DNA of 15,066 nt, taken from positions 1 through 15,066 of the forward strand of contig BNZR01000034.1 of assembly GCA_026001245.1 (NCBI GenBank), read 5' to 3'. This stretch comes from Clostridia bacterium (GTDB taxonomy: Bacteria; Bacillota_A; Clostridia; Oscillospirales; UBA929). The position numbers were made by a program, and so were the translations under genes. The stretch's first letter is position 1, and the number at the start of each line of letters is the position of its first letter. This document shows, in pieces, positions 1 through 7,270 of this stretch. The notes below the pieces were generated by a model, which did no database searches, was not told the DNA's origin, and was given only the letters and a program-made list of their open reading frames with translations.

Positions 1-408
1 CATATGCACGTTAAGATTGCTGTTAGAGGTGTTGCCCCCGGAAAGCCATTTACCTACGCCGCAACGCCCCGAGTCGAAGTCCGGGAACGCCGCCGAGCCC
101 TCTAGGGCCGACTCGAACTGTTCGTGCCAGCTTTCGTGTTCGGCGAACAGCCCTTCGGTGTGGGCGGCAAGGCCGCCCCCGCGAGGGGGCTTGCCGAACA
201 GACGGCGCAGGCCGATAAGGGGAATCATGTCGCCGCGAAAGTCCACAATACCCAAATTATACGGGGGCGCGTTGACCACGGGCGTACTCTCCTCAAGGAT
301 TGAAATGGAAAGAACATTCGCGCTGGATACGCCGTACACCACGTCGTCCACAGAGAACAACGCGAACGGCTGGTTGTCGGTATCGACCAAGATCGGAGCA
401 ACGTCCAC
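1..408 (-). CDS. CheW-type coupling protein with CZB-like zinc-binding segment (3' end cut by window)
   Basis: The reading frame starts at a GTG with AGGAGG eight bases upstream and stays open for 136 codons to the window edge, so the C-terminus is missing. Residues 15-72 read as the first half of a CheW domain (FSVDDVVYGVSSANVLSIS, then the LGIVDFRGDMIPLIGLRRLF stretch), the fold that couples chemoreceptors to the kinase CheA. Instead of the second CheW half, residues 88-125 resemble a chemoreceptor zinc-binding (CZB) domain: H91-x-x-W94 in a helix and the signature C116-x-x-G-K-W-L. In known CZB domains three His and one Cys bind zinc; the remaining His would lie beyond the edge. The gene begins 15 bases after glgP and is probably co-transcribed with it. 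The CheW assignment is firm; the CZB call rests on two motifs. Whether the rest of CheW follows the CZB segment (an insertion) cannot be seen. Confidence 0.82.
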   Translation of the reverse strand, partial: MDVAPILVDTDNQPFALFSVDDVVYGVSSANVLSISILEESTPVVNAPPYNLGIVDFRGDMIPLIGLRRLFGKPPRGGGLAAHTEGLFAEHESWHEQFESALEGSAAFPDFDSGRCGVGKWLSGGNTSNSNLNVHM

Positions 409-423
409 GGGCAAAACCTCCTA

Positions 424-2859
424 CTATCTTTTAACGGGTTCAATGCGCCAAATGTCCCTGGCGTATTGGCTGATGGTGTTGTCAGACGAAAACGCGCCCG
501 CCTTGGCTATGTTGTTTACCGACATGGCCAGCCACTTGCTTTGGTCGCGGTACAGCTCGGCGGCGCGGCGGTGCGCGTCGGCATAGCTGTCAAAGTCCTT
601 CAAAACGAAGAACTCGTCGTTGTAGTCTATCAGTGCGCGGGTGATGTTGATAAATTCGTCACGCGGCAGGTGCGGGAACAGCGACCCGTCGCGCAGTTGG
701 TTTACCAGGCGGGCAAGGTGCGGGTGTTCGTCAAGGTGGCGCGTGCTTTGATAGCCGCCGCGCGCGTAAAAGTCAAGCACTTGCTCTACGCTTAGGCCGA
801 ACAGTATAAAGTTGTCGTCCCCCACCTGCTCGCGGATTTCGATGTTCGCGCCGTCGTTTGTCCCCAGCGTAATCGCGCCGTTTAGCATGAACTTCATGTT
901 GGAGGTGCCGGAGGCCTCTTTGGACGCGGTGGAGATTTGCTCGCTTATATCCGAGGCGGGGAAGATGTTCTCGGCCATCTCGATACCGTAGTTTTCTAAG
1001 AACACCAGCTTAAGCTTTTGCGACACCACGGGGTCGTTTTCGATAACTGCGGCCAGCTCGCACAGCAGTTTGATTACGTTCTTGGCGTAATAGTAGCTGG
1101 GGGCGGCCTTGCCCGCGATTATAAAGGTGCGCGGGGTGACGTCAATCTCCGGGTGTTCCTTGATCTGATTGTACAGGTGCAGAATATGCAGGGCGTTCAT
1201 CAACTGCCGCTTGTAGGCGTGTATGCGCTTAACCTGCACGTCGAAGATAGACGACGTGTCTACAATCAGCCCCGTTTGGTCTTTGATATATCTGGCCAAA
1301 CGATCCTTGTTGCGGCGTTTTATGGCGCGCAGCTTGTCCTTAAAGGCCGCGTCGTCTTGATATTTAACCAAAAAGCGCAGCTGCAGGGGGTCTTTGATCC
1401 AGTGCGAGCCGATGGACTCGGTGATAAGCGAGCTTAGCTCCGGATTGGCCTTAAGCAACCAGCGGCGATGGGTTATACCGTTGGTCTTGTTGTTGAACTT
1501 GTCGGGATAGAACTCATAGAAGTCGCGCATGACGGAGCTTTTCAACAGCTCGGTATGCACCGCCGCCACGCCGTTTACCGAGAACGCGCCCACAACCGCC
1601 AAATGCGCCATGCGCACCGTGCCGTCGCCGATAATCGCCATGCGGCCGACGCGGCCGGGGTCGCCGGGATACGCCCGCCGCAGGTCTTCAACAAAGCGGC
1701 GGTTGATTTCCTCAACCAACTGATATATGCGGGGCAACAACTCGCGGAACACGTCAACAGGCCATTTTTCCAAGGCCTCCGGCAGGATTGTGTGGTTGGT
1801 GTAGGCCACGATTTTCGTGGTGATTTTCCAAGCCTCGTCCCAGCTGACGTGATAGTCGTCCAGCAGGATACGCATAAGCTCCGGCACGGCCAGCGCGGGG
1901 TGCGTGTCGTTAATCTGTATGACCACCTTGTCGGCCAAAATGCTTAGGTTGTTAAATTTTTTGAAGTAGCGGCGCAGAATGCTTTGAAGCCCCGCCGACA
2001 CGAAGAAGTATTGCTGTTTAAGCCGCAACAGGCGGTTTTGGTAGTTCGAGTCGTCCGGATAAAGCACCTCGGATATGGCCTCGACGGAATAGCGGCTTGA
2101 TACGGCGTTTAGGTAGTCCCCGCGCGAGAACGACGCGAAGTCAAAGTTTTGGCTGGGCGATTCCGCGCTCCACAGTCTAAGCGTGTTGACTGTCTGGTTA
2201 CGGTAGCCCATAATGGGCATGTCGTAGGGTACAGCGCGGACGGGGGTGTACCCCTCGTGGACGAACACCGCGTTGCCGTGCCCGTCAACCTCCGAGCGAA
2301 CCCAGCCGCCGAAGCGCACGGTGACAGCCTTTTCGGGCTTGCGGATCTCCCATGTGTTTATCTCGCGCAGCCAGTTGTCGGGCAGCTCTACCTGATAGCC
2401 GTCGATAATCTTTTGCTGGAACAGGCCGTATTTGTAGCGTATGCCGCAACCGTGGCCGGGCAGAGACAGCGACGACATGGAGTCCAAAAAGCAGGCCGCA
2501 AGACGGCCAAGGCCGCCGTTGCCAAGCCCCGCCTCCGGCTCGACGTCGATGATAGCCTGCAGGTCAAGCCCCATGGATTTAAGGCTTTTTTCGCAGATGT
2601 CGCGCAGGTTTAAGTAGATCAGGTTATTCTCCAAAAATTTGCCCACAAGGAATTCTAGCGAGAAGTAATATACCTCGCGCTCGCCTGCGGCCATGTAGGC
2701 GTCGTTGGTACTGGCCCAACGGGAATTAATGTAGTCGCAGACCATGGAAGCCAAGGCGACATACTTGTTGGAGTCGGACGCCTCGTCCAGGCTTTTGCCG
2801 AACAGCGAGGAAATCCGCTTGGAATAGTGGGTTTTGAAGCTCTTTACACTGGAAAACAT
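424..2859 (-). CDS. glgP: glycogen/starch phosphorylase
   Basis: Glycogen phosphorylase (GT35 family) releases glucose-1-phosphate from alpha-1,4-glucan in the cytoplasm using pyridoxal phosphate. The 811-residue protein matches the usual length of about 800. Family blocks are present in order: EAGLGNGGLGRLAACFLDS near the N-terminus, QINDTHPALAVPELMRILL in the middle, and EASGTSNMKFMLNG, whose Lys (about residue 656) should carry the PLP. The frame is open 22 codons further upstream, but the ATG at 2859 is chosen because AAGGGAG lies nine bases before it and the upstream codons overlap the promoter at 2897-2925. It follows rmuC by 62 bases and is followed 15 bases later by a CheW-type gene, an unusual partner. 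No frameshift or missing catalytic residue was seen. Confidence 0.97.
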   Translation of the reverse strand: MFSSVKSFKTHYSKRISSLFGKSLDEASDSNKYVALASMVCDYINSRWASTNDAYMAAGEREVYYFSLEFLVGKFLENNLIYLNLRDICEKSLKSMGLDLQAIIDVEPEAGLGNGGLGRLAACFLDSMSSLSLPGHGCGIRYKYGLFQQKIIDGYQVELPDNWLREINTWEIRKPEKAVTVRFGGWVRSEVDGHGNAVFVHEGYTPVRAVPYDMPIMGYRNQTVNTLRLWSAESPSQNFDFASFSRGDYLNAVSSRYSVEAISEVLYPDDSNYQNRLLRLKQQYFFVSAGLQSILRRYFKKFNNLSILADKVVIQINDTHPALAVPELMRILLDDYHVSWDEAWKITTKIVAYTNHTILPEALEKWPVDVFRELLPRIYQLVEEINRRFVEDLRRAYPGDPGRVGRMAIIGDGTVRMAHLAVVGAFSVNGVAAVHTELLKSSVMRDFYEFYPDKFNNKTNGITHRRWLLKANPELSSLITESIGSHWIKDPLQLRFLVKYQDDAAFKDKLRAIKRRNKDRLARYIKDQTGLIVDTSSIFDVQVKRIHAYKRQLMNALHILHLYNQIKEHPEIDVTPRTFIIAGKAAPSYYYAKNVIKLLCELAAVIENDPVVSQKLKLVFLENYGIEMAENIFPASDISEQISTASKEASGTSNMKFMLNGAITLGTNDGANIEIREQVGDDNFILFGLSVEQVLDFYARGGYQSTRHLDEHPHLARLVNQLRDGSLFPHLPRDEFINITRALIDYNDEFFVLKDFDSYADAHRRAAELYRDQSKWLAMSVNNIAKAGAFSSDNTISQYARDIWRIEPVKR

Positions 2860-2896
2860 GGACACATCTCCCTTACTATGTGATTCAACAAAATAT

Positions 2897-2925
2897 ATTA
2901 TACAACAAAAATCACAAATAGTCAA
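2897..2925 (-). promoter_or_regulatory. sigma-A promoter of glgP
   Basis: On the minus strand TTGACT (2920-2925) and TATAAT (2897-2902) are separated by exactly 17 bases. The -35 box contains the rmuC stop codon, so no terminator separates the two genes and read-through from rmuC is possible. The predicted transcription start is near 2890, leaving a leader of about 30 bases before the glgP ATG. Confidence 0.85.
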
Positions 2926-3956
2926 ACATTATCGTCAAGGAAAATGTCATCGTTTTTCTCAACGCCCCGCAAAGACTTTAAAATTCCCCTTGTGCGAACC
3001 CCCACAAGCTTCTCAAGCTCGTCCCCGGCGGCGGTAAGCTTCTTCTGCGTCTGCGCCAGAACAAGCTCAAAACGCTCGAATTCCGTGCGCACCTGCCCCA
3101 GCAGACCCCAAACCTCGCCTGACCGCTTCTGTATGGCCAGCGTGCGGAACCCGATTTGCAGGCTGTTTAAAAACGCGCCCATTGTAGTCGGCCCCACCAC
3201 GCTGATTTTGAAGTCGCGGCTTAGGCTTTCAACCATGCCGCGCCGAACCACCTCGGCGTACAACCCCTCGAAGGGCAGGAATAAAATCCCGAAGTCGGTG
3301 GTGTTGGGGGGATCGATATATTTATCGCGAATCTCCTTCGCGCTGGCGCGAACGGCGGATACAAGCTCCTTGGCGCGAAGCTCGGCGGCCGCGCCGTCCC
3401 CCGCGTCATAGGCCTCGCACAGGGCGTGATAGCGGTCGTAGGGGAACTTGCTGTCTATGGGCAGCCACACTGCGTCATCCCCCGCGCCGGGCATTTTGAC
3501 GGCGAACTCCACGCGGGCGTTGCTACCCGGTTTTGTGGCCACGTTGACGGCGTATTGCTCGGGCGACAGCAATTGCTCTAAAATCGCGCCCAGCTGAATC
3601 TCGCCCAGCACGCCCCGGGTTTTCACACCGGACAGCACGCGTTTAAGATCGCCCACGCCCCCGGCCAAGGCCTGCATTTCGCCCAGTCCTTTGTATACCT
3701 GCTCCAGCCGCTGGCTGACCAGCTGAAACGAGCGGCTTATACGGTCTTCAAGGGTTTTTTGCAACTTTTCGTCCACAGTGGCGCGAATGTCGTTAAGCTT
3801 CGAGTCCAGCACGTCGCTCTGCCGCTCTATGGCGCGGCGGATATGCTCCAAGCGTTGGTCTGTGCGGTTGTTAGCGGCGGAGACAAGCACGGCGGCCAAC
3901 GCGGCAATAGCGCATGTTGCCGCGACTATTGAGAAGATTAGTGTTAGCAGTGGCAA
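2922..3956 (-). CDS. rmuC: DNA recombination protein RmuC
   Basis: RmuC-family proteins are predicted nuclease-fold proteins that limit recombination at inverted repeats; the biochemical role is still loosely defined. The 344-residue product has one hydrophobic N-terminal helix (residues 2-25), a charged coiled-coil-like region (about 30-95), then the RmuC domain. Family motifs in the domain are TRGVLGEIQLGAILEQLL, NTTDFGILFLPFEGLYAEV and GPTTMGAFLNSLQIGFRTLA. It is shorter than the E. coli protein (about 475 residues). The start is the TTG at 3956, placed eight bases after a perfect AGGAGG; the in-frame GTG six bases earlier overlaps that ribosome site. The same frame is open much further upstream, but that part is antisense to a toxin-antitoxin pair and carries no family similarity. 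No convincing promoter of its own was seen. Confidence 0.92.
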   Translation of the reverse strand: MPLLTLIFSIVAATCAIAALAAVLVSAANNRTDQRLEHIRRAIERQSDVLDSKLNDIRATVDEKLQKTLEDRISRSFQLVSQRLEQVYKGLGEMQALAGGVGDLKRVLSGVKTRGVLGEIQLGAILEQLLSPEQYAVNVATKPGSNARVEFAVKMPGAGDDAVWLPIDSKFPYDRYHALCEAYDAGDGAAAELRAKELVSAVRASAKEIRDKYIDPPNTTDFGILFLPFEGLYAEVVRRGMVESLSRDFKISVVGPTTMGAFLNSLQIGFRTLAIQKRSGEVWGLLGQVRTEFERFELVLAQTQKKLTAAGDELEKLVGVRTRGILKSLRGVEKNDDIFLDDNV

Positions 3957-3986
3957 AACGGCCACCTCCTCTGATAAAATTAGCGG

Positions 3987-4015
3987 TTGACGCGGCGGGG
4001 GTATTGTGGTATTAT
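3987..4015 (+). promoter_or_regulatory. sigma-A promoter of the first toxin-antitoxin pair
   Basis: TTGACG (3987-3992) and TATTAT (4010-4015) are separated by 17 bases. The toxin GTG lies about 24 bases after the -10 box, with AAGGGAGG in between. The promoter diverges from rmuC. Confidence 0.8.
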
Positions 4016-4038
4016 TGAAGCGTAAGGGAGGGCTTGCG

Positions 4039-4281
4039 GTGACGCTGAAATTTTCGCACGGAGCGGGGAAAACGCTGGCTGGGATGGATTCCAAGCTGAC
4101 GGGTAGGATTGTTAAGGCATTGCTTAAATTGCCGGACGGGGATGTCGTCCCCCTGCAAGGCGCTGAGGACAGCTTTCGGTTGCGCGTAGGGGACTTTCGC
4201 ATATTGTTCTCGTGGCAAGCGCAAGATATAGTGCTGGTGGAACGCATTGCCCCGCGAGGGGACGTATATAAGGGGGTATAG
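4039..4281 (+). CDS. RelE/ParE-family toxin (first, toxin-first module)
   Basis: An 80-residue protein with the RelE/ParE pattern: an N-terminal helical hairpin (GKTLAGMDSKLTGRIVKALL), then beta strands with LRVGDFRILF and a C-terminal APRGDVYK. RelE members cleave mRNA in the ribosome; ParE members poison gyrase. The Arg-rich strands and terminal Tyr favour a RelE-type RNase, but this is inference. The GTG at 4039 is chosen because AAGGGAGG precedes it by seven bases; an upstream in-frame extension would overlap the -10 box. The antitoxin-like gene begins three bases after the stop, so the order is toxin first, as in higBA. The protein is clearly related to the toxin at 13980-14216, sharing LRVGD(F/W)RILF and PRGDVYK. 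Confidence 0.85.
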   Translation: MTLKFSHGAGKTLAGMDSKLTGRIVKALLKLPDGDVVPLQGAEDSFRLRVGDFRILFSWQAQDIVLVERIAPRGDVYKGV

Positions 4282-4284
4282 CAA

Positions 4285-4485
4285 ATGGCTCCGATAACGG
4301 AAAAAATATCCGCGATGGTTGATTTGTTGCCATATGGCGAACAGACGCTTATCTTTGAAATTGTAAAGCGGTTTATGCCCGACAACGTAGCCACGCAGGA
4401 AGATTTAGCGGCGATCAAAGCCGCCAGAGAAGAATATCTGCGCGGCGAATCGCTTGACCTTGGCGATATACAGTTTAGCATTTAA
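4285..4485 (+). CDS. antitoxin-like protein paired with the RelE-type toxin
   Basis: A 66-residue acidic protein starting three bases after the toxin stop; its ribosome site (AGGGGG) lies inside the last toxin codons, so translation is probably coupled. The N-terminal half is helical; the C-terminal part contains DLAAIKAAREEYLRGE, which aligns with SLSRIKAAEDAYERGE in the partner gene of the second module (14213-14473). Small acidic proteins with such an ERGE-type tail are common cognate antitoxins of RelE/ParE toxins. It has no recognisable MetJ/Arc or HTH DNA-binding domain, so autoregulation is uncertain. It is 20 residues shorter than its paralogue, which has extra sequence after this motif. 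The role is inferred from position and similarity. Confidence 0.75.
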   Translation: MAPITEKISAMVDLLPYGEQTLIFEIVKRFMPDNVATQEDLAAIKAAREEYLRGESLDLGDIQFSI

Positions 4486-4498
4486 GCCCCGCATATGC

Positions 4499-4535
4499 TG
4501 CCGTCTTGAGATTAACCCTCAAGGCGGCATTTATT
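4499..4535. terminator. hairpin between convergent toxin-antitoxin modules
   Basis: TGCCGTCTTGAG (4499-4510) pairs with CTCAAGGCGGCA (4518-4529) over 12 positions with one G-U pair and a seven-base loop. A T-rich tail (TTTATTTAT) follows on the plus strand. It ends the plus-strand pair and abuts the stop codon of the minus-strand yoeB; the minus strand lacks a clear U-tract. Confidence 0.75.
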
Positions 4536-4794
4536 TATCACCATAATGTCCTTTGCACGCGGCAATTTCAAGTCGCCCGTCAACGATACGATATACAAGA
4601 CGATTAGCGCCGTCCACGCGGCGCGACCACCAGCCCGACAAATTGCCGGACAGCGGTTCGGACTTGCCTATTCCGTCGTGGCCGTTGCGCTCGATGTCCG
4701 TCAACAGCGCGTGGATTCTGCGAAGAGTCTTTTTGTCCTGCGTCTGCCAGTGCAGATAACCCTCCCAAGCTTCGTCATACCATAGCTTTCTCAA
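4531..4794 (-). CDS. yoeB: YoeB/Txe-family mRNA interferase toxin
   Basis: An 87-residue protein matching YoeB end to end (family length about 84). YoeB cleaves mRNA at the ribosomal A site when freed from its antitoxin. The residues aligned with the known active site are all present: E46, R65, H83 and Y84. Other family signatures are NLSGWWSRR and NRLVYRIVDG. The start codon is TTG, overlapping the TGA stop of the upstream relB/dinJ gene in the four bases TTGA; no better in-frame ATG lies nearby, so translation is probably coupled to the antitoxin. It ends at the shared hairpin. Pairing with a RelB/DinJ antitoxin rather than YefM is a known alternative combination. Confidence 0.93.
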   Translation of the reverse strand: MRKLWYDEAWEGYLHWQTQDKKTLRRIHALLTDIERNGHDGIGKSEPLSGNLSGWWSRRVDGANRLVYRIVDGRLEIAACKGHYGDK

Positions 4795-5060
4795 TCATCG
4801 AACTCGACAATCTCGTGATAGGACACGTTTCTTCCGGCCTCAACATCGGCTATGGCTCGCCTTAGATAGGCTTGATTCGCTTCGCTGTAGAACGGGTCTT
4901 CGGCGGCCGTGATTTCAAAGGGTATGCCGCGTCTGCGCGTTACGGCGCGGACGAACACGTTAAACGCCGCCGACATGCTAAGACCCATCTCGCCGCACAC
5001 AGTGTTGAAGTTTTCTTTCAAGTCGTTGTCAATGGAAAAGCTGATATTACTTTGTGGCAT
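4791..5060 (-). CDS. RelB/DinJ-family antitoxin
   Basis: An 89-residue protein with the RelB/DinJ ribbon-helix-helix pattern at the N-terminus: SNISFSIDNDLKENFNTVC followed by GLSMSAAFNVFVRAV and RRRGIPFEI. The C-terminal region (SEANQAYLRRAIADVEAGR) is the typical segment that wraps and neutralises the toxin. The ATG at 5060 has GGAGG eight to nine bases upstream. An in-frame ATG 24 bases further upstream is excluded because it lies directly beside the -10 box, before the expected transcription start. The stop overlaps the yoeB start. The protein probably represses its own promoter together with YoeB, as in characterised relBE and dinJ systems. Confidence 0.93.
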   Translation of the reverse strand: MPQSNISFSIDNDLKENFNTVCGEMGLSMSAAFNVFVRAVTRRRGIPFEITAAEDPFYSEANQAYLRRAIADVEAGRNVSYHEIVEFDD

Positions 5061-5085
5061 CTTCGCCACCTCCTCTCTACCCATT

Positions 5086-5114
5086 ATTATACTTACATTT
5101 ATTTATAATGTCAA
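5086..5114 (-). promoter_or_regulatory. consensus sigma-A promoter of the relB/dinJ-yoeB operon
   Basis: On the minus strand a perfect TTGACA (5109-5114) and a perfect TATAAT (5086-5091) are 17 bases apart. An inverted repeat ACATT (5095-5099)/AATGT (5107-5111) overlaps the spacer and the -35 box and may be the antitoxin operator. Confidence 0.88.
5104..5109 (+). promoter_or_regulatory. possible -10 box for flgN-flgK
   Basis: A plus-strand TATAAT lies 23 bases before the flgN ATG and partly overlaps the -35 box of the divergent antitoxin promoter. No good -35 box lies 16-18 bases upstream, so this is weak. If real, transcription of the flagellar genes and the TA module would share regulatory DNA. 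Confidence 0.35.
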
Positions 5115-5132
5115 CCTAAAGAACGCAAACTA

Positions 5133-5678
5133 ATGTCCGATATATTAAATGCGAGAGCATGGGACGGGGGTGTTTTTCCGGTGAACAACGAAATAATCGC
5201 GTTGATAGACGTTTTAGAGGCTCAGCGCGACATTTATCGGGGGCTGATAACGCTCTCGGAGCAGAAAAAAGAGGCGATTCTGGCCGGCAAGGTCAATCAG
5301 CTGGATCGGCTGGTCAAGGACGAACAGGAACCCCTTACGCGCTTGCGCGAGCTGGAACGCCGCCGCAAGTCGGAGCTTGAAAAGCTGGCCGCGAGACTAA
5401 AAATCCCCGCCGCCGATATAAAACTGCACGACGTTTTGGCGGTTGCGCCCGCCAACATCAAAAACCGACTGCAAACGGTTCAGGAAGAGCTTACCACCGC
5501 GCTGAAGTCCCAGATGACGATAAACGAGGTAGTTAAAAAACTGCTGGAGTCGCGGCTGGAATACATCAGCTTTATGATGGACATGAACACGGGCGACTAC
5601 ACCAACTCCTACAACGCCGAGGCGGGCGAGAACCGCCCGCAAAAGCCCGTCACGCGGATCATTGACTTAGGGGTTTGA
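5133..5678 (+). CDS. flgN: FlgN-family flagellar export chaperone
   Basis: FlgN binds the hook-filament junction proteins FlgK and FlgL in the cytoplasm and delivers them to the flagellar export apparatus. The product is a long alpha-helical, coiled-coil protein beginning NNEIIALIDVLEAQRDIYRG, with a second charged helix (LTRLRELERRRKSELEKLAA) and a third near residues 105-150. This is the FlgN pattern, and flgK follows directly 28 bases downstream. The start is uncertain. The ATG at 5133 gives 181 residues but has little ribosome site. The in-frame GTG at 5181 has GGGGGTG upstream, begins right where the FlgN fold begins, and gives 165 residues, closer to family length. The relB/dinJ-yoeB module is divergently oriented immediately upstream, where flgM is often found. 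Confidence 0.88.
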   Translation: MSDILNARAWDGGVFPVNNEIIALIDVLEAQRDIYRGLITLSEQKKEAILAGKVNQLDRLVKDEQEPLTRLRELERRRKSELEKLAARLKIPAADIKLHDVLAVAPANIKNRLQTVQEELTTALKSQMTINEVVKKLLESRLEYISFMMDMNTGDYTNSYNAEAGENRPQKPVTRIIDLGV

Positions 5679-5706
5679 TTTTGATTAACAATTGGGGGAA
5701 ATATAG

Positions 5707-7269
5707 ATGAGGTCTACGTTTTACGGGCTTAATATCGCAACCTCCGGGCTGTTCACAGCGCAGAAACAGCTGGACGTTATGGGGCATAACATAGCCAACG
5801 CCAACACCGAGGGCTACAGCCGCCAGCGCTTTATCACGCAGGCCGTGCCGCCCCCCGGCTACAACCCCCAGTTCGCCGTTATCGAAAAGGGGCAGGTTGG
5901 GCAAGGTGTCAGCACGCTGTCGCTGGATCAAATACGCGACCGCTTCCTTGACCGGCAGTTCAGGCAGGAGAACAGCAAGAACGCCTACTGGAGTACCCGC
6001 TCGTCCGCGCTGTACTATGTTGAGGACGTGTTTAACGGCGACCAAAGCACCAGCCTGTCCGGGATTATCGGCACGTTCTTCAACGCCGTGCAGGAGCTTT
6101 CCAAAAACCCCACGGACGAGGCGATCCGCACCAACATGACACAAGAAACCCGCAAGATGACCGATGTGTTCCACTCCTACTACGACCAAATGCGCGACCT
6201 GATGTACCAGCAGGACTACGCCCTGCAACAGCAGGTGCAGGTGGTAAACGAATACACCGCGCAGATAGTTGCCTTAAACGAAAACATCTTCAAGTACGAG
6301 CAGGGCGGCCAGGTGGCCAACGACCTGCGCGACCAAAGAAATTTACTGCTGGACAAAATGTCGTCCCTTGTGGACATCACCTATCAGGAGGTCGGCACGG
6401 GGAAATACAACATCAACGGCAGAGAGCTTACCAAATTGCAGGTAAACATCGGCGCGGAGGGCGCCATGCTGATAGACCACCTGGAATCCCGCGCCTTAAT
6501 CGCGGAGCAGGACGAGTCCAACGACGTGACCGACGCTATGGATCAGCCCCTGCCCACCGAGAAGCTGTTGCACAGCATACGCTTTGAGGACACGGGCGAG
6601 CTGTTGGAGATGAGCTCCGGCGAGCTGCTGTCGCTACAAGACATTCGCGACGGCAACGAAAAGGACAACCAAGGCCTGCCCTATTTCATAGCGCGGCTTG
6701 ACGAGCTGGCCAAGGCCATAGTAGAGGTATTCAACGACGTGCATATGAACGGCTACACCGCGCCTTACACCGACCTAAACGGCGAGTTCCACGAGTCCAC
6801 AACGGGCATACCGTTCTTCGACGTTACGGGGCTTACGGCCTCAAAAATCGCGCTGTCGGAAGAGATTTTGGCCTCCGGGTTCAACATCGCCGCCTCTAGC
6901 GAGCTGGTTACCAAGGACGAGGAGGGGCATTTTAACACCGGCAACAACATCAACGCGCTGGATTTAATCCGCCTTGTCAAGGAACGCAACGACATTCCGA
7001 TTATCGGCAGCTTTGAGGGCTACTTTAAAAGCTACATATCCGAGATGGCGGCCGAGGTCGGCCACGCCAATCAGATGAGCGCCGCCGAGATGGTGCTGGT
7101 GGACAGCCTTAGCGCGCAGAAGCTTTCGGTAATGGGCGTTTCGGTGGACGAAGAGATGACGGACATGATTCGCTTTCAGCACGCCTACAACGCCGCCGCC
7201 CGCTCGATAACCGCCATGGACGAGATGCTTGAAATGCTTATCATGCGCACGGGGCGCGTGGGGCTTTAA
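5707..7269 (+). CDS. flgK: flagellar hook-associated protein 1
   Basis: FlgK (HAP1) forms the first junction ring between hook and filament. The 520-residue protein has the N-terminal rod/hook signature LNIATSGLFTAQKQLDVMGH followed by NIANANTEGYSRQR, which forms half of the D0/D1 coiled-coil core. The matching C-terminal half is MTDMIRFQHAYNAAARSITA and the last 20 residues. The centre (about 200-440) is the variable surface domain. GGGGGA lies nine bases before the ATG. It is the expected neighbour between flgN and flgL. Only weak hairpins follow it, and flgL has its own promoter. There is no signal peptide, as expected for type III flagellar export. Confidence 0.97.
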   Translation: MRSTFYGLNIATSGLFTAQKQLDVMGHNIANANTEGYSRQRFITQAVPPPGYNPQFAVIEKGQVGQGVSTLSLDQIRDRFLDRQFRQENSKNAYWSTRSSALYYVEDVFNGDQSTSLSGIIGTFFNAVQELSKNPTDEAIRTNMTQETRKMTDVFHSYYDQMRDLMYQQDYALQQQVQVVNEYTAQIVALNENIFKYEQGGQVANDLRDQRNLLLDKMSSLVDITYQEVGTGKYNINGRELTKLQVNIGAEGAMLIDHLESRALIAEQDESNDVTDAMDQPLPTEKLLHSIRFEDTGELLEMSSGELLSLQDIRDGNEKDNQGLPYFIARLDELAKAIVEVFNDVHMNGYTAPYTDLNGEFHESTTGIPFFDVTGLTASKIALSEEILASGFNIAASSELVTKDEEGHFNTGNNINALDLIRLVKERNDIPIIGSFEGYFKSYISEMAAEVGHANQMSAAEMVLVDSLSAQKLSVMGVSVDEEMTDMIRFQHAYNAAARSITAMDEMLEMLIMRTGRVGL

Positions 7270-7270
7270 G

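Noticed and set aside
466..2613. Several open frames of 109-159 codons on the plus strand inside glgP
   Set aside because: They are antisense to a well-conserved gene, lack ribosome sites and read as low-complexity products typical of GC-rich antisense frames.
3957..4481. N-terminal extension of rmuC over about 175 further codons
   Set aside because: It is antisense to the first TA pair, lies before a perfect ribosome site with a TTG start, and has no RmuC-like sequence.
5061..5084. Upstream ATG adding eight residues to the RelB/DinJ antitoxin
   Set aside because: The ATG lies directly next to the -10 box and before the expected transcription start; the ATG at 5060 has a proper ribosome site.
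5061..5132. Sigma-D/sigma-28 type flagellar promoter
   Set aside because: No TAAA-N15-GCCGATAA-like pair was found here or in the other flagellar gaps; the visible promoters are sigma-A type.
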